From the NCBI RefSeq assembly GCF_001571265.1, contig NZ_BCTL01000012.1, positions 1 to 64,000 of the forward strand: a stretch of DNA of 64,000 nt. Reading direction: 5' to 3'. Positions within the stretch are counted from its first letter, which is position 1. Each line of letters opens with the position of its first letter. Origin of the DNA: Cedecea neteri NBRC 105707 = ATCC 33855. GTDB lineage: Bacteria > Pseudomonadota > Gammaproteobacteria > Enterobacterales > Enterobacteriaceae. Under the pieces are notes generated by a model. It made no database searches, was not told the DNA's origin, and worked only from the letters and a program-made list of their open reading frames with translations. A program made the position numbers and the translations under genes. Positions 29,324 through 39,144 of the stretch are shown here, piece after piece.

Positions 29324-30190
29324 CTATTTCTCGCTGTTTTCTAAAGCATGTTTATACAAGGCATTTTTCTTCACGCCGTGGATTTCGGCGGCCAGCGCAG
29401 CGGCTTTTTTCAGCGGTAATTCTGTTTGCAACAATGCAAGCGTACGCAGCGCTTCGGCCGGCAGCTCGTCATCGCTTTGGACTTTAAAGCCCTCAACAAT
29501 CAGTACCATTTCGCCTTTACGGCGATTTTCATCTTCCTTTACCCATGCCAGCAGTTCGCCGATGGGTGCACCGTGAATCGACTCCCAGGTTTTGGTCAGC
29601 TCGCGCGCCAGCACCACGTAGCGGGATTCGCCCAGCACCGCGCAGATATCTTCGAGGCTATCCAGCAGGCGGTGGGTTGATTCATAGAAAATTAGCGTTC
29701 TCGGCTCCTGCTCAATGGCCTTAAGCGCATCGCGGCGGCCTTTTGATTTTGCAGGCAGAAAACCTTCGTAGCAGAAGCGGTCGGACGGTAAGCCCGCAGC
29801 GCTAAGCGCGGCGATGGCGGCACACGGGCCAGGCAAAGGCACTACGCGAATGCCTGCCTCGCGACAGGTGCGCACCAGGTGGTAACCCGGATCGTTAATC
29901 AGCGGCGTACCGGCGTCGGACACCAGCGCGATGCTTTGGCCTTCCTGCAGTTTTGCCACTAACGTTTCGGCTTTTTGTTGCTCATTGTGATCGTGAAGTG
30001 CGAAGAGTCGCGCATTAATCGCAAAATGCTGCAGCAAAAGGCCAGTATGGCGAGTATCTTCTGCGGCAATCAGATCAACGCTTTGCAACACCGAGAGGGC
30101 CCGCTGGGTGATGTCCCCGAGATTGCCGATAGGCGTCGGGACGATGTAGAGCGTACTGGCTGAAATCGCCGCCGTTTCGTGTTGTTTCAT
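29324..30190 (-). CDS. rsmI: 16S rRNA 2'-O-ribose C1402 methyltransferase RsmI
   Basis: 288-residue SAM-dependent tetrapyrrole-methylase-fold enzyme that methylates the ribose of C1402 in the ribosomal P site. Motifs: [15 protein letters not shown] at the start, then [20 protein letters not shown] and the SAM-site region [17 protein letters not shown]. It nearly equals E. coli RsmI (286). It is divergent from lpoA with a 62-bp gap, the standard enterobacterial arrangement. Confidence 0.96.
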   Translation of the reverse strand: MKQHETAAISASTLYIVPTPIGNLGDITQRALSVLQSVDLIAAEDTRHTGLLLQHFAINARLFALHDHNEQQKAETLVAKLQEGQSIALVSDAGTPLINDPGYHLVRTCREAGIRVVPLPGPCAAIAALSAAGLPSDRFCYEGFLPAKSKGRRDALKAIEQEPRTLIFYESTHRLLDSLEDICAVLGESRYVVLARELTKTWESIHGAPIGELLAWVKEDENRRKGEMVLIVEGFKVQSDDELPAEALRTLALLQTELPLKKAAALAAEIHGVKKNALYKHALENSEK

Positions 30191-30252
30191 TGTCTCATCC
30201 GTATTGCCGATTTAATATTGTACATTGGGATATAAAAACCACTGGATACAGA

Positions 30253-32346
30253 ATGCTACCCTCAACCTTGAATCGTTCGAAAGCCGGGCGCTGCCTGCCT
30301 GTGTTGCTCGCGGCGCTGATTTTTGCCGGCTGCTCTACTCAAGCACCGGATCAGTCCGCTACGCTGCTGCAGGGCGAGACCACCGCCGGGTCCGCTTACT
30401 ATCTGCAGCAAATGCAGCAAAGTGCAGATGATAGCAAGACCAACTGGCAATTACTCGCCATTCGTTCCCTGCTAAAAGAGGGTAAACCTCAGCAGGCCGT
30501 GGCGTTGTATAACCAACTGCCGCAGCAACTCACCGATGCGCAAGCTCGTGAACAGCAGTTGCTGGTGCCGGAAGTGAAGATTGCGCAGAAAGACTTCAAC
30601 GCCGCCTCTGCCCTGCTGGAAAAGATTGACCCGAGCACACTCGACAAGGGCCAACAGAGCCGTTATTACCAGGCTGTGATTGACGCTTCTCAGGGACGCC
30701 CGTCTTTAGCGCTGCTGCGCGCCTACATTGCTCAGGAACCGCTGCTCAAAGGCGACACACACCAGAAGAACATTGATGGTACCTGGCAGATTCTGTCGCA
30801 GTTCTCGCCGGAGCAAATGAACAGTCTGGTGATTAACGCCGACGAAAATACCCTGCAGGGCTGGCTGGATCTGCAGCACGTATGGAGCGATAACCGTAAC
30901 GATCCAAACATGCTGAAAGCCGGCATTCAGGACTGGCAAACGCGTTACCCGAACAATCCAGGTTCAAAAACGCTGCCAACCCAACTGGTGAACGTACAAA
31001 ACTTCAAGCCGGCCTCAACCGGTAAAATCGCCCTTCTGCTGCCGTTAAACGGCCAGGCAGCGGTGTTTGGTCGCGCCATTGAACAAGGTTTTGAAGCGGC
31101 GAAAAACAACGGCGTCTCGCCGGTTGCAGCCGTGCAGTCAGCCACACGGCCCGTAGATCCTAATGCGCAACAACAGGCTGCGTCGCCTCAAGAACAGCCT
31201 CAGCAGCAAGAGCCTCAGGCCCCCGCAGATCCTAATGCTGCAGTGAGCCCGGCAAGCGCGTCCGTCAGCGATCTGACAGACCAGAAGGCACAGGCCGCAA
31301 CACCACAAACCACAACGCCGGCTGCCCAACCGGACGTACAAACCGCGCCATCTGTTGCCGCGAGCCCGACGGCGGAAATTAAAATCTACGACACCAGTAG
31401 TCAGCCGCTCTCACAGGTTCTGGCTCAGGCACAGCAGGACGGTGCCACGCTGGTCGTCGGCCCGCTGCTGAAAAACAATGTTGACCAGCTAGCCAGCACC
31501 AACAGCCCGCTGAATATTCTGGCTCTCAACCAGCCAGAAAGCGTCCAGAACCGCCCAAACATCTGCTACTTCGCGCTTTCTCCGGAAGATGAAGCCCGCG
31601 ACGCCGCAGACCATATCTGGCAGCAAAACCACCGCAATCCATTGATGCTGATCCCGTCTAACGCCTTGGGTGACCGGGTGGCGAAAGCCTTTGCCACCGA
31701 ATGGCAGAAACTCGGCGGTGGTCTGGTACTGCAGCAGAAATTTGGTTCAGTGAGCGACCTGAAGCGCGGCATTAACAGCGGTTCCGGCATCGCCTTGACC
31801 GGCACCCCGGTCAGCACCCCGTCCAATACGCCTCCAGGCGTGACCATTGGCGGGCTAACCATCCCGGCAGCACCCACGGATGCACAAATTACCGCTGGCA
31901 GCAGCGGCAACGTAGACGCGGTCTACATCATCGCGACTTCTGAAGAAGTGGCGCTGATCAAACCAATGATTGCGATGCGCACGGGCAGCCGCGGCAGCGC
32001 GCAACTTTATGCCAGCTCTCGCAGCTCGCAGGGCGTTAATGGCCCGGACTATCGTCTGGAAATGGAAGGACTGCAGTTTAGCGAAATCCCGATGCTTTCC
32101 GGCGGCAACCCGCAGCTGATGCAGCAGGCGTTAAGCAGCGTCAATAATGACTACTCGCTGGCGCGCCTGTATGCGATGGGCGTGGATGCCTGGACGCTGG
32201 CAAGCCACTTCTCCCAGATACGCCAGGTGCCGGGTTACCAGGTGAACGGCAACACCGGGCAGCTGACCGCCAACCAGGACTGCGTCATTAACAGGAAGCT
32301 AAATTGGCTGCAATTCAATCAGGGCCAGATAGTCCCGGTATCCTGA
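30253..32346 (+). CDS. lpoA: Penicillin-binding protein activator LpoA
   Basis: Outer-membrane lipoprotein that activates PBP1a for peptidoglycan synthesis. 697 residues against 678 in E. coli. The start at ATG 30253 gives [14 protein letters not shown] followed by the lipobox LIFAGC. The N-terminal TPR-like domain runs to about 255; the C-terminal domain has the periplasmic-binding fold ([16 protein letters not shown] onward). A Gln/Pro/Ala-rich segment at about 295-375 is longer than in E. coli and is probably flexible. yraN overlaps its end by 43 bp. Confidence 0.95.
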   Translation: MLPSTLNRSKAGRCLPVLLAALIFAGCSTQAPDQSATLLQGETTAGSAYYLQQMQQSADDSKTNWQLLAIRSLLKEGKPQQAVALYNQLPQQLTDAQAREQQLLVPEVKIAQKDFNAASALLEKIDPSTLDKGQQSRYYQAVIDASQGRPSLALLRAYIAQEPLLKGDTHQKNIDGTWQILSQFSPEQMNSLVINADENTLQGWLDLQHVWSDNRNDPNMLKAGIQDWQTRYPNNPGSKTLPTQLVNVQNFKPASTGKIALLLPLNGQAAVFGRAIEQGFEAAKNNGVSPVAAVQSATRPVDPNAQQQAASPQEQPQQQEPQAPADPNAAVSPASASVSDLTDQKAQAATPQTTTPAAQPDVQTAPSVAASPTAEIKIYDTSSQPLSQVLAQAQQDGATLVVGPLLKNNVDQLASTNSPLNILALNQPESVQNRPNICYFALSPEDEARDAADHIWQQNHRNPLMLIPSNALGDRVAKAFATEWQKLGGGLVLQQKFGSVSDLKRGINSGSGIALTGTPVSTPSNTPPGVTIGGLTIPAAPTDAQITAGSSGNVDAVYIIATSEEVALIKPMIAMRTGSRGSAQLYASSRSSQGVNGPDYRLEMEGLQFSEIPMLSGGNPQLMQQALSSVNNDYSLARLYAMGVDAWTLASHFSQIRQVPGYQVNGNTGQLTANQDCVINRKLNWLQFNQGQIVPVS

Positions 32347-32699
32347 ACCGCCAGCAACGCGGCGCGCGCTATGAACAGCAGGCGCGCCGCTACCTCGAGC
32401 GCAAGGGACTGCGCTTCGTTGCGGCGAACGTGCATGTTCGCGGCGGCGAAATCGATCTCATAATGAAACAGCGGCAGGTTATCGTCTTCGTAGAGGTGCG
32501 CTTCCGGCGTAACGATAAGTTTGGCGGTGCAGCCGCCAGCGTCACCCGCAGCAAACAACAGCGCCTGCTATACGCCGCGCAGGTTTGGCTTAGCGGCAGC
32601 GGCAAAAGTTTTGATACTGTAGATTGCCGTTTCGATGTGTTAGCTTTCACCGGCAATGAAATAGAGTGGCTGACCAACGCGTTTGCCGCCGATATCTAA
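32304..32699 (+). CDS. yraN: UPF0102 nuclease-fold protein YraN
   Basis: 131-residue protein of the UPF0102 family with a restriction-endonuclease-like fold. Conserved residues are visible in [17 protein letters not shown] and VFVEVRFR (E-x-D ... E-x-R pattern). The biochemical role is not established. TTG 32304 follows AGGAAG by 5 nt and gives the E. coli length. It overlaps lpoA and precedes diaA in the usual order. Confidence 0.9.
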   Translation: MAAIQSGPDSPGILNRQQRGARYEQQARRYLERKGLRFVAANVHVRGGEIDLIMKQRQVIVFVEVRFRRNDKFGGAAASVTRSKQQRLLYAAQVWLSGSGKSFDTVDCRFDVLAFTGNEIEWLTNAFAADI

Positions 32700-32720
32700 A
32701 AAACTCCAGGTAGAATCAAC

Positions 32721-33311
32721 GTGCTTGAAAGAATCAAAGGCTGCTTCACGGAAAGTATTCAAACTCAGATTGCCGCAGCGGAAGCCCTGCCGGACGCCAT
32801 CTCCCGTGCAGCGATGACGCTGGTTCAGTCTTTGCTGAACGGCAACAAAATCCTCTGTTGTGGCAATGGCACCTCCGCCGCCAACGCACAGCATTTTGCT
32901 GCCAGCATGATCAATCGTTTTGAAACAGAGCGTCCTAGTTTACCGGCCATTGCACTTAATGCAGATAATGTGGTCTTAACCGCGATCGCTAACGACCGTC
33001 TGCATCAAGAAGTGTATGCCAAACAGGTTCGTGCGCTGGGCCACGCCGGGGACGTATTGCTGGCAATTTCCACCCGAGGCAATAGCCGTGATATTGTCAA
33101 AGCGGTTGAAGCCGCTGTCACCCGCGACATGACTATCGTCGCGCTGACGGGCTATGACGGCGGTGAACTGGCAGGACTGTTGGGGCCACAGGATGTTGAA
33201 ATCCGAATCCCTTCTCATCGCAGCGCCCGCATCCAGGAGATGCATATGCTGACGGTGAACTGTTTATGCGATCTGATCGACAATACGCTATTTCCGCACC
33301 AGGATGGCTAA
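32721..33311 (+). CDS. diaA: DnaA initiator-associating protein DiaA
   Basis: 196-residue SIS-domain protein that binds DnaA as a tetramer and times initiation at oriC. It matches E. coli DiaA in length and sequence ([28 protein letters not shown], then [13 protein letters not shown]). GmhA is the nearest alternative, but the gene order lpoA-yraN-diaA-dolP decides. GTG start at 32721. Confidence 0.95.
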   Translation: MLERIKGCFTESIQTQIAAAEALPDAISRAAMTLVQSLLNGNKILCCGNGTSAANAQHFAASMINRFETERPSLPAIALNADNVVLTAIANDRLHQEVYAKQVRALGHAGDVLLAISTRGNSRDIVKAVEAAVTRDMTIVALTGYDGGELAGLLGPQDVEIRIPSHRSARIQEMHMLTVNCLCDLIDNTLFPHQDG

Positions 33312-33343
33312 TAGCTAATTTTGAGAAAGGAGAAGGAATGAAC

Positions 33344-33919
33344 ATGAAGGCCATTACGCCAGTCGCAGTTCTTATTTCCGCGCTGTTGCTGCAGGGCTGC
33401 GTCGGTGCCGTTGTTGTGGGAAGTGCCGCCGTGGCGACAAAAACCGCAACCGACCCGCGCACCGTCGGGACGCAGGTTGATGACGGCACGCTTGAATTAC
33501 GCGTGAACAGCGCGCTCAACAAGGATGAGCAAATCAAGAAAGAAGCACGTATTAACGTGACGGCTTACCAGGGCAAAGTGCTGCTGGCCGGTCAGTCTCC
33601 TAACCCAGATCTTGCTTCTCGCGCTAAGCAAATTGCGTTGGGCGTAGACGGCGCAACCGAAGTCTATAACGAGATTCGAATTATGGCTCCGGTCGGCCTG
33701 GGCGTCGCGTCGAGCGATACCTGGATCACCACAAAAGTTCGCTCTCAGCTGCTAACCAGCGATCAGGTGAAGTCTTCTAACGTAAAAGTCACGACGGAGA
33801 ATGGCGAGGTGTTCCTGCTTGGCCTGGTAACCGAACGCGAAGGTAAAGCCGCGGCGGACATTGCCAGCCGAGTAAGCGGCGTGAAGCATGTGACCACCGC
33901 GTTCACTATCCTAAAATAA
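33344..33919 (+). CDS. dolP: Division and outer-membrane lipoprotein DolP (YraP)
   Basis: 191-residue outer-membrane lipoprotein with two BON domains, needed for envelope integrity and located at the septum. The lipobox is LLLQGC near residue 20. BON1 is about 48-115 and BON2 about 125-190 (VKVTTENGEVFLLGLV). ATG 33344 is taken by homology; ATG 33338, two residues earlier, is also usable. It ends a block conserved from rsmI onward. Confidence 0.95.
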   Translation: MKAITPVAVLISALLLQGCVGAVVVGSAAVATKTATDPRTVGTQVDDGTLELRVNSALNKDEQIKKEARINVTAYQGKVLLAGQSPNPDLASRAKQIALGVDGATEVYNEIRIMAPVGLGVASSDTWITTKVRSQLLTSDQVKSSNVKVTTENGEVFLLGLVTEREGKAAADIASRVSGVKHVTTAFTILK

Positions 33920-33922
33920 CTG

Positions 33923-33960
33923 CCCCTCACTCTAACCCTCTCCCCACAGGGGAGAGGGGA
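33923..33960. repeat. REP-like hairpin repeat, copy 1
   Basis: CCCTCTCCCC / GGGGAGAGGG stem preceded by CCCCTCACTCTAA. It is the same family as 34028-34066 (inverted) and 37220-37256. Short extragenic palindromes of this kind are dispersed in enterobacterial genomes. Confidence 0.75.
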
Positions 33961-34027
33961 TAAACCTAAACCCGCCAGGTAAATCCCCGTATGCCCTTCA
34001 GGGTCGGATAAATTTGCCCATTGAATT

Positions 34028-34066
34028 CCCCCTCTCCCTCACAGGGAGAAGGCCGGGGTGAGGGTC
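34028..34066. repeat. REP-like hairpin repeat, copy 2 (inverted)
   Basis: The same element as at 33923, in opposite orientation (ends CCGGGGTGAGGG). With copy 1 it makes a head-to-head pair just downstream of two convergent genes. Confidence 0.75.
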
Positions 34067-34074
34067 AATGGAGG

Positions 34075-35985
34075 TTACAGCTTACTCAGGCACTCCATCG
34101 CCACTGCTTTAAAACTGTCAAAATCCCTACTCTCGCGAAGCCGGACCATTGCCCGCTCGCGCAGGAACGTCACAAACAGGTCGTAAATCGCCATCGCCTC
34201 TTCGTATTCGCTTTTGCTAATAGCCAGCAGGAAGATCACGTACGCCGTCTCATCACCCCAGCTGATACCGTGCGGCGCCAGCACGGTGTAAACCACCGTT
34301 TTTTTCGCCAACAGGCCCAGCGAGTGCGGCAGCGCAATACCTTCGCCAAGCATGGTGCTGACAATGGCTTCACGCTCCACCACAGACGGATGAAAATCTG
34401 CATCAACCACGCCTTCCCGCTCCAGCTGCTCGCAGAGCGTCAGGAATAGCTGCTGCTGGGTCATTGGCTGGTCGATAATGCGGAAATGGCTGGCATCAAA
34501 GAATTTCTCCAGCATGTACGGGCGAGTTCTGTCCACCAGCACCAGTTTACCAAGCTGCTCGAGCTGATAGTCCGTCGGGAACGGCGCCATCATCACAACG
34601 GGCTTTTCTTTCTCATTGATGCGAGCCGTGCTGATCACAAAGTCCTCATCCACGGTGTCGAGCTGCTCGTAATCACGCAGAGAGATAATGTTGGTCACTT
34701 CCACCTGCGGATATTTACGCAGCAGCATGGCCTGCAGCATACGTACAGTCGAATTCCCGGTATCGCAAACCAGCAGCACGCGAGGATGACGCTGGTAGCC
34801 AATGTTGTAGTGGCGCTCCAGGCCCACGCCGATGTGCAGCACCAGAAAACCAATTTCGTTTTCGCTGATGGCGTAAGGGGTATATTTTCCCCAGCTTGAG
34901 ACCGCCGCCAGCGTCATATCGTAAGCCAGCGGATAATGCTGCTTGATGTTGGCCAGCAGAGGATTCGGAATGTTTATCTGATAGCGCACCCGGGTGATCA
35001 TCGTCTTGATGTGGGTAAGCAGGTCGGCGTGCAGCTGCTCGTCGCTAAGAAGGTTGTAGTTATAGTGGGTATTGATGTAGCGCAGGATGTAGTTAACCAG
35101 CGCCTCGTCATCGTCGGCGCTGATCGCACTCGGCGCCACTTCCTGTACCTGCCGCGAGGCGATATGCACCTGCAGCCACTGCTCTTCAGCGTCGGAAAGC
35201 GGCTTACCCGCCAGCTGCTGAAGAAGAGCGGCGATCTGTCTGGCCGCCTCTTTCACCTGGACATCAACGTTATCCGCCGTAAATTCCGGCAGCGGATACC
35301 CTTCGCTGATGCGGCGCACCGCCACCGAACAATAGAGGCGAATAAACTGCTCGCCTTCATCAGTCAGGCGGATGTGGCAGCGGGTAAAGCAATCGTGCAG
35401 CGAACCGGCGAGCAACTCCGGAACACCCGCGTTCAGCGCTTCTTCCGTCAATAACGGGTTTTCACTGTCCTCTAAGGTTAACTGCCACAGCAGATCCGTC
35501 AGGCAAGCGCGGATAGCCGTTTCGCTGCCGAACAGCTTCATGCCGTGGCGCGGGCGCGTCTCAATGGTCAGATGATAGCGGTTAAACCATTCACGCACCT
35601 CGGCCATGTCGCTTTGCAACGTGGCGCGGCTGACAAACCACTCTTCGGCCAGATCTTCCAGCTTCAGTGAAAACGCCGCCGTCAGAAAACGCACCACGAG
35701 GTAATGCACGCGTTCTGGAGAAGTACGCGGAATACGAAGCTGTCGTGGGCGGTGCTGAACCAGCTCGCCGTAACGCTCAGTATCCTCGATATTCAGCTGA
35801 TAGCCCGCACCGCGGGTAAGCGTAAACTGAGCCCCGAAGCCTGACATCAGTGCATTAAGCGCCGTGATATCGGCCCGAACCGTACGAGTAGAAACGGACA
35901 AACGCCGCGCCAGTTCATCCTGGGGCAGCGTTTCGTTTTGCAGCATCTCAAAAAGCTGAGCCAGCCGTTGATTGGGGAATCTCAC
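34075..35985 (-). CDS. MtlR/LicR-type PTS-sensing regulator (HTH-PRD-PRD-EIIB-EIIA)
   Basis: 636-residue transcription activator of the BglG/MtlR group. Order: HTH (DELARRLSVSTRTVRADI, 20-45), a second HTH region (LAEEWFVSRATLQSDM), two PRDs (about 190-300 and 305-410; the second contains GFLVLHIGVGLERHYN), a GatB-like EIIB segment (LLVCDTGNSTVRMLQA), and a C-terminal EIIA type-2 domain with likely phospho-His in GIALPHSLGL. It lacks an RNA-binding CAT domain, so it should bind DNA. It is the natural regulator of the sugar-acid operon at 37.3-42.7 kb, which encodes another PRD protein. Confidence 0.8.
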   Translation of the reverse strand: MRFPNQRLAQLFEMLQNETLPQDELARRLSVSTRTVRADITALNALMSGFGAQFTLTRGAGYQLNIEDTERYGELVQHRPRQLRIPRTSPERVHYLVVRFLTAAFSLKLEDLAEEWFVSRATLQSDMAEVREWFNRYHLTIETRPRHGMKLFGSETAIRACLTDLLWQLTLEDSENPLLTEEALNAGVPELLAGSLHDCFTRCHIRLTDEGEQFIRLYCSVAVRRISEGYPLPEFTADNVDVQVKEAARQIAALLQQLAGKPLSDAEEQWLQVHIASRQVQEVAPSAISADDDEALVNYILRYINTHYNYNLLSDEQLHADLLTHIKTMITRVRYQINIPNPLLANIKQHYPLAYDMTLAAVSSWGKYTPYAISENEIGFLVLHIGVGLERHYNIGYQRHPRVLLVCDTGNSTVRMLQAMLLRKYPQVEVTNIISLRDYEQLDTVDEDFVISTARINEKEKPVVMMAPFPTDYQLEQLGKLVLVDRTRPYMLEKFFDASHFRIIDQPMTQQQLFLTLCEQLEREGVVDADFHPSVVEREAIVSTMLGEGIALPHSLGLLAKKTVVYTVLAPHGISWGDETAYVIFLLAISKSEYEEAMAIYDLFVTFLRERAMVRLRESRDFDSFKAVAMECLSKL

Positions 35986-36004
35986 TACCGCTTCCTTTGG
36001 TTAT

Positions 36005-36024
36005 CGGGGCGTTTAAGCGCCCCG
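36005..36024 (-). terminator. Short GC hairpin after the lactonase gene
   Basis: CGGGGCG/CGCCCCG at 36005-36011 and 36018-36024, between the lactonase-like gene and the regulator gene. The T-run is weak. Confidence 0.5.
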
Positions 36025-36031
36025 TCCTGCT

Positions 36032-37183
36032 TTACTTAAACGGGGTGAAGACCATCTGTGACGGGCTTCCCACCGCCGTATAATCCTCGATAAAAGTTAA
36101 TTTACCGTTGCCCGGGGACACGCTAAAACGAGTAATGTTGTCGCTGCGCTGGTTCAGGGCATAAAGATGTTTGCCTGTGCTGTCCAGCGTCAGGCCTCGT
36201 GGATAGTCGCCTCTGGTCCAGATATCGTCCTGATGCGTAAGCTCGCCGTTAGCACCCACGCTGAAATGCGCGATGCTGTTATGCAGGCGATTGGCTACAT
36301 ACAGCTGCTTACCGTCGTGGCTCAACACCAGGCCCGCCGCAAAGCTCGTGCCCTTATAGCCTTTTGGCAGCGAAGAGATGGTCTGCCCTTCGGTCAGCGT
36401 GCCTTTCTCACGGTCAAGCCTGTAATGGGTAAGCGTAGAGGCTTCTTCGTTAATCAGCCACAGGCCTGAACCGTCTGCAGAAAAGACAAAGTGGCGTGGC
36501 CCTGCGCCTTTTGAAGAGGCGGAGATGAACGGCGGATCGTTTGGCTCCAGCACGCCTTTGTTTTGATCAAAGCGATACTGGTAGATCCGATCCAGGCCAA
36601 GATCGGTAGAGAAAACAAACTTGCCGCTTGGATCGGCGGCAATCATATGGGCATGCGGGCCGTTATGATCGCTGGCGGCGAAGCTACCTTCTACCGCTGC
36701 TTCTGGTTTCGCCGCGCCCGGCTCGCCGCTGTCCTGATGTTTGTCGCTGGCTTCCAGCAGGCTACCGTCGGCATTAACCGGCAGTACGGCGATAGAGCCA
36801 CTCACATAGTTAGCCACCAGCAGGTGCTTGCCCTGCGGCGTCAAGGAAAGGTAAACCGGGCCTGCGCCACCGGAAGAAACCTGGTTTAGTTCGGTCACAC
36901 TTCCGTCATCGCCCACACGTAGCGCCGCAATCACGCCTTTCTCCGCTTCGCTGGCAACGTACAACGTCTTGCCGTCCGGCGACGCGGTAAGCTGCGCGGC
37001 GTTCGGCAGCGAGCTAACCAGCGTTTTATCGCTAAGCGCACCGGTTTTAGCGTCAACCAGGAAGCGATAAAGACCTTCGCCGTTCGGGTTGTAGGTGCCA
37101 ACCCAGGCGTAATGGCTTTGCGCCGCGCTGTTGCCGGCGGCGAGTAAGGCAAATGAAGCAACAAGCAGAGTGCGTGCAGACAT
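36032..37183 (-). CDS. Secreted lactonase-family beta-propeller protein
   Basis: 383 residues with a signal peptide ending near NSAAQ, so periplasmic. The rest is a seven-bladed propeller of the 6-phosphogluconolactonase (Pgl) type, with repeated blades such as SPDGKTLYVASE, TPQGKHLLVANY and SHDGKQLYVANR. Typical Pgl is cytosolic; an exported form suggests a different lactone or a binding role. It lies between the regulator and the sugar-acid operon and on the same strand, but a REP-like repeat separates it from the aldolase gene, so it may be its own unit. Confidence 0.75.
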   Translation of the reverse strand: MSARTLLVASFALLAAGNSAAQSHYAWVGTYNPNGEGLYRFLVDAKTGALSDKTLVSSLPNAAQLTASPDGKTLYVASEAEKGVIAALRVGDDGSVTELNQVSSGGAGPVYLSLTPQGKHLLVANYVSGSIAVLPVNADGSLLEASDKHQDSGEPGAAKPEAAVEGSFAASDHNGPHAHMIAADPSGKFVFSTDLGLDRIYQYRFDQNKGVLEPNDPPFISASSKGAGPRHFVFSADGSGLWLINEEASTLTHYRLDREKGTLTEGQTISSLPKGYKGTSFAAGLVLSHDGKQLYVANRLHNSIAHFSVGANGELTHQDDIWTRGDYPRGLTLDSTGKHLYALNQRSDNITRFSVSPGNGKLTFIEDYTAVGSPSQMVFTPFK

Positions 37184-37219
37184 GCGTTTGTCCTCGAAGT
37201 GTGGTTGATGAGGATTATA

Positions 37220-37256
37220 CCCTCACCCTAACCCTCTCCCTAAAAGGGAGAGGGGA
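37220..37256. repeat. REP-like hairpin repeat, copy 3
   Basis: CCCTCACCCTAA followed by CCCTCTCCC / GGGAGAGGG. Same element as at 33923 and 34028, here between the lactonase-like and aldolase genes. Confidence 0.75.
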
Positions 37257-37275
37257 TCTTTCTTTTACTCTTTAC

Positions 37276-38016
37276 TTACCCCACCAGCTTCTTCGTCATC
37301 GCCAGCAGCGTAGCCACATCCGCCGGACGGGTATTGCCGCTGGCCTTGTCGATAATCGAGCTGTAAATATGCGGGATCACTTTGCTCACGCCAGCATCCA
37401 GCGCAATCTTCAGGATCTCTTCGAAGTTTTCGAGATCGATACCGCCGGTCGGCTCCAGCCAGAAGTCATGCTTCGCACAGGCTTCAGCAACCGCCTGGTA
37501 CTCTTCACGGCAGTCCAGCCCGCCCATCGGGAAGTATTTGATTGAGCTGCCGCCCATATCCTTCAGCAGCGCAATAGCTGTTTCAACAGGCACGATGCCG
37601 TCTGCCGCGTCTGAGCTTAGCGGGCCGGTGGAGATTTTCACCATTCCTACGGTGCCGGTCGGCGAAACCAAGCCGTTGACTACGCTGTCATTCTGGCCCA
37701 GCAGCGCGCGGCTGGTGCCCACGCCGGTAAAGACCTGATTGACGTGCTGAGGCTGAATCTGGCCGGAGATTTCACTGACCATTGCAGATTGGTTCGGATC
37801 GCCCGCGCCAAGGCCGACGGACAGCGCGTTGTCGATAAGCGCCGCATAGTCACGCATATCGGCAACCGCACTTTCTACGTCCGGGTAATTTTTAGATAAC
37901 ACGCCGACTAGCACGTGGCCTTCTGCCGCCTGGAAAATCTCTTTGGCGTTTTCTTTAGAGCCGGCCAGGACGTTCAGGCACACGCGGTCGCGGTAAAAAT
38001 TCGGGGTCAGTTTCAT
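37276..38016 (-). CDS. 2-Dehydro-3-deoxy-phosphogluconate (KDGP) aldolase, DgaF family
   Basis: 246-residue class I aldolase of the KDGP family seen in the Salmonella D-glucosaminate pathway (DgaF). It should split 2-keto-3-deoxy-6-phosphogluconate to pyruvate and glyceraldehyde-3-phosphate. Family patterns: VCLNVLAGSKENA, GLGAGDP, SSIKYFPMGGL (probably containing the Schiff-base Lys), and FWLEPTGGIDLENF. Last gene of the eight-gene operon, 2 bp after the ammonia-lyase gene. Confidence 0.85.
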   Translation of the reverse strand: MKLTPNFYRDRVCLNVLAGSKENAKEIFQAAEGHVLVGVLSKNYPDVESAVADMRDYAALIDNALSVGLGAGDPNQSAMVSEISGQIQPQHVNQVFTGVGTSRALLGQNDSVVNGLVSPTGTVGMVKISTGPLSSDAADGIVPVETAIALLKDMGGSSIKYFPMGGLDCREEYQAVAEACAKHDFWLEPTGGIDLENFEEILKIALDAGVSKVIPHIYSSIIDKASGNTRPADVATLLAMTKKLVG

Positions 38017-38018
38017 GC

Positions 38019-39131
38019 TTATTTCTCCTTGCTTACCAGCGCTTTGATGCAGCGGTAAATAATCTCCAGCTGTGCCGCGCTTACGCTACGCACATCCGCT
38101 TCTATAATGCCTTCGTTCGCCTTGTAGCCACGGAAGTAGATGGCGTATTCGCCCTGCTTCAGCGCGCTAACCAGCTCGCCAGTGCTGATGCCGACTGTCG
38201 CTTCGTCGAACTTGATTTCGCTGCGGGCGATATCGCGGCCGGCTGCGTCCCACATTACGCGGGCGGTTACGCCATTCAGCGTGTTCAGGCTGTCGATAAA
38301 CGGCGTCATTTTGGCGACCATTTCGGCCCCGCTTTCTTTGGCCGCGCTCAGGTAATGTTCAATCGCGCAGGTCAGGCCGAGAATGCCTTCTTTGCCAACT
38401 TTCATCGCGCGCCCGATGCCGCCAGTTTGCAGCTTCACCCACTCGACGTACTGCTCTTTGCCGATCACCAACCCGCTGGTTGGACCTTCGATAGCCTTCG
38501 CCCCGCTGTAAATCACGAGGTCGGCTCCTGAGCGGTAATAGCACTGCAAATCTTCTTCTGCCGCAGCGTCAACAATCAGCGGCAGGTTGTGTTTACGTGC
38601 CACCACCACGGCCTGCTCTACGCTGAGCATGCTCTTCTGCACCGAGTGGTGAGATTTGATATACAGAATGGCCGCCGTGCGTGGAGAAATAGCCGCAGCC
38701 AGCTGATCCGCTGAACATTCGTTGGCATAGCCTGCTTCGACGATTTTACCGCCGCCCAGGTTCACCATAGTGCCAACCGGCGCGCCGAAGTTAACGTTGT
38801 GGCCTTTCGGCAGCACGATCTCGTTGTTCTCCAGCGGGGCCGCATGCAGGTTCTCGATCAGCCATTGATTGTCTTTCACCAGCACCGCCGCCACGGACTG
38901 GGCGATACCGGCAGAAGCGCAGGACACCACGGTCGCCGCCTCAACGTCGAGTAGCCCGGCAATGTAGGCGCCGGTTTTATTCACCAGATCCTTCATTTCA
39001 AAGTAGTGATTCATGCCGGTGGTTACCGCGTCCACCACTTCTGGGCGTGGCGTGGACACGCCGAGGGCGGTCATGCGGCCGGATGCGTTAATTACCTGTT
39101 TTAAATTGTATTTTTCATAGATCGAAGACAT
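38019..39131 (-). CDS. DgaE-family PLP-dependent ammonia-lyase
   Basis: 370-residue fold-type I PLP enzyme like DgaE (D-glucosaminate-6-phosphate ammonia-lyase) and the SelA-like group. DgaE removes ammonia from a 2-amino sugar acid phosphate to give KDGP, fitting the aldolase next door. The likely PLP lysine is Lys212 in YSGAKAIEGPTSG, and IVDAAAEEDL supplies the PLP-ring Asp. ATG 39131 (MSSIYEKYNL) is chosen over an upstream in-frame start inside the preceding gene. Confidence 0.85.
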   Translation of the reverse strand: MSSIYEKYNLKQVINASGRMTALGVSTPRPEVVDAVTTGMNHYFEMKDLVNKTGAYIAGLLDVEAATVVSCASAGIAQSVAAVLVKDNQWLIENLHAAPLENNEIVLPKGHNVNFGAPVGTMVNLGGGKIVEAGYANECSADQLAAAISPRTAAILYIKSHHSVQKSMLSVEQAVVVARKHNLPLIVDAAAEEDLQCYYRSGADLVIYSGAKAIEGPTSGLVIGKEQYVEWVKLQTGGIGRAMKVGKEGILGLTCAIEHYLSAAKESGAEMVAKMTPFIDSLNTLNGVTARVMWDAAGRDIARSEIKFDEATVGISTGELVSALKQGEYAIYFRGYKANEGIIEADVRSVSAAQLEIIYRCIKALVSKEK

Positions 39132-39144
39132 GTTCTGCTTTCCC

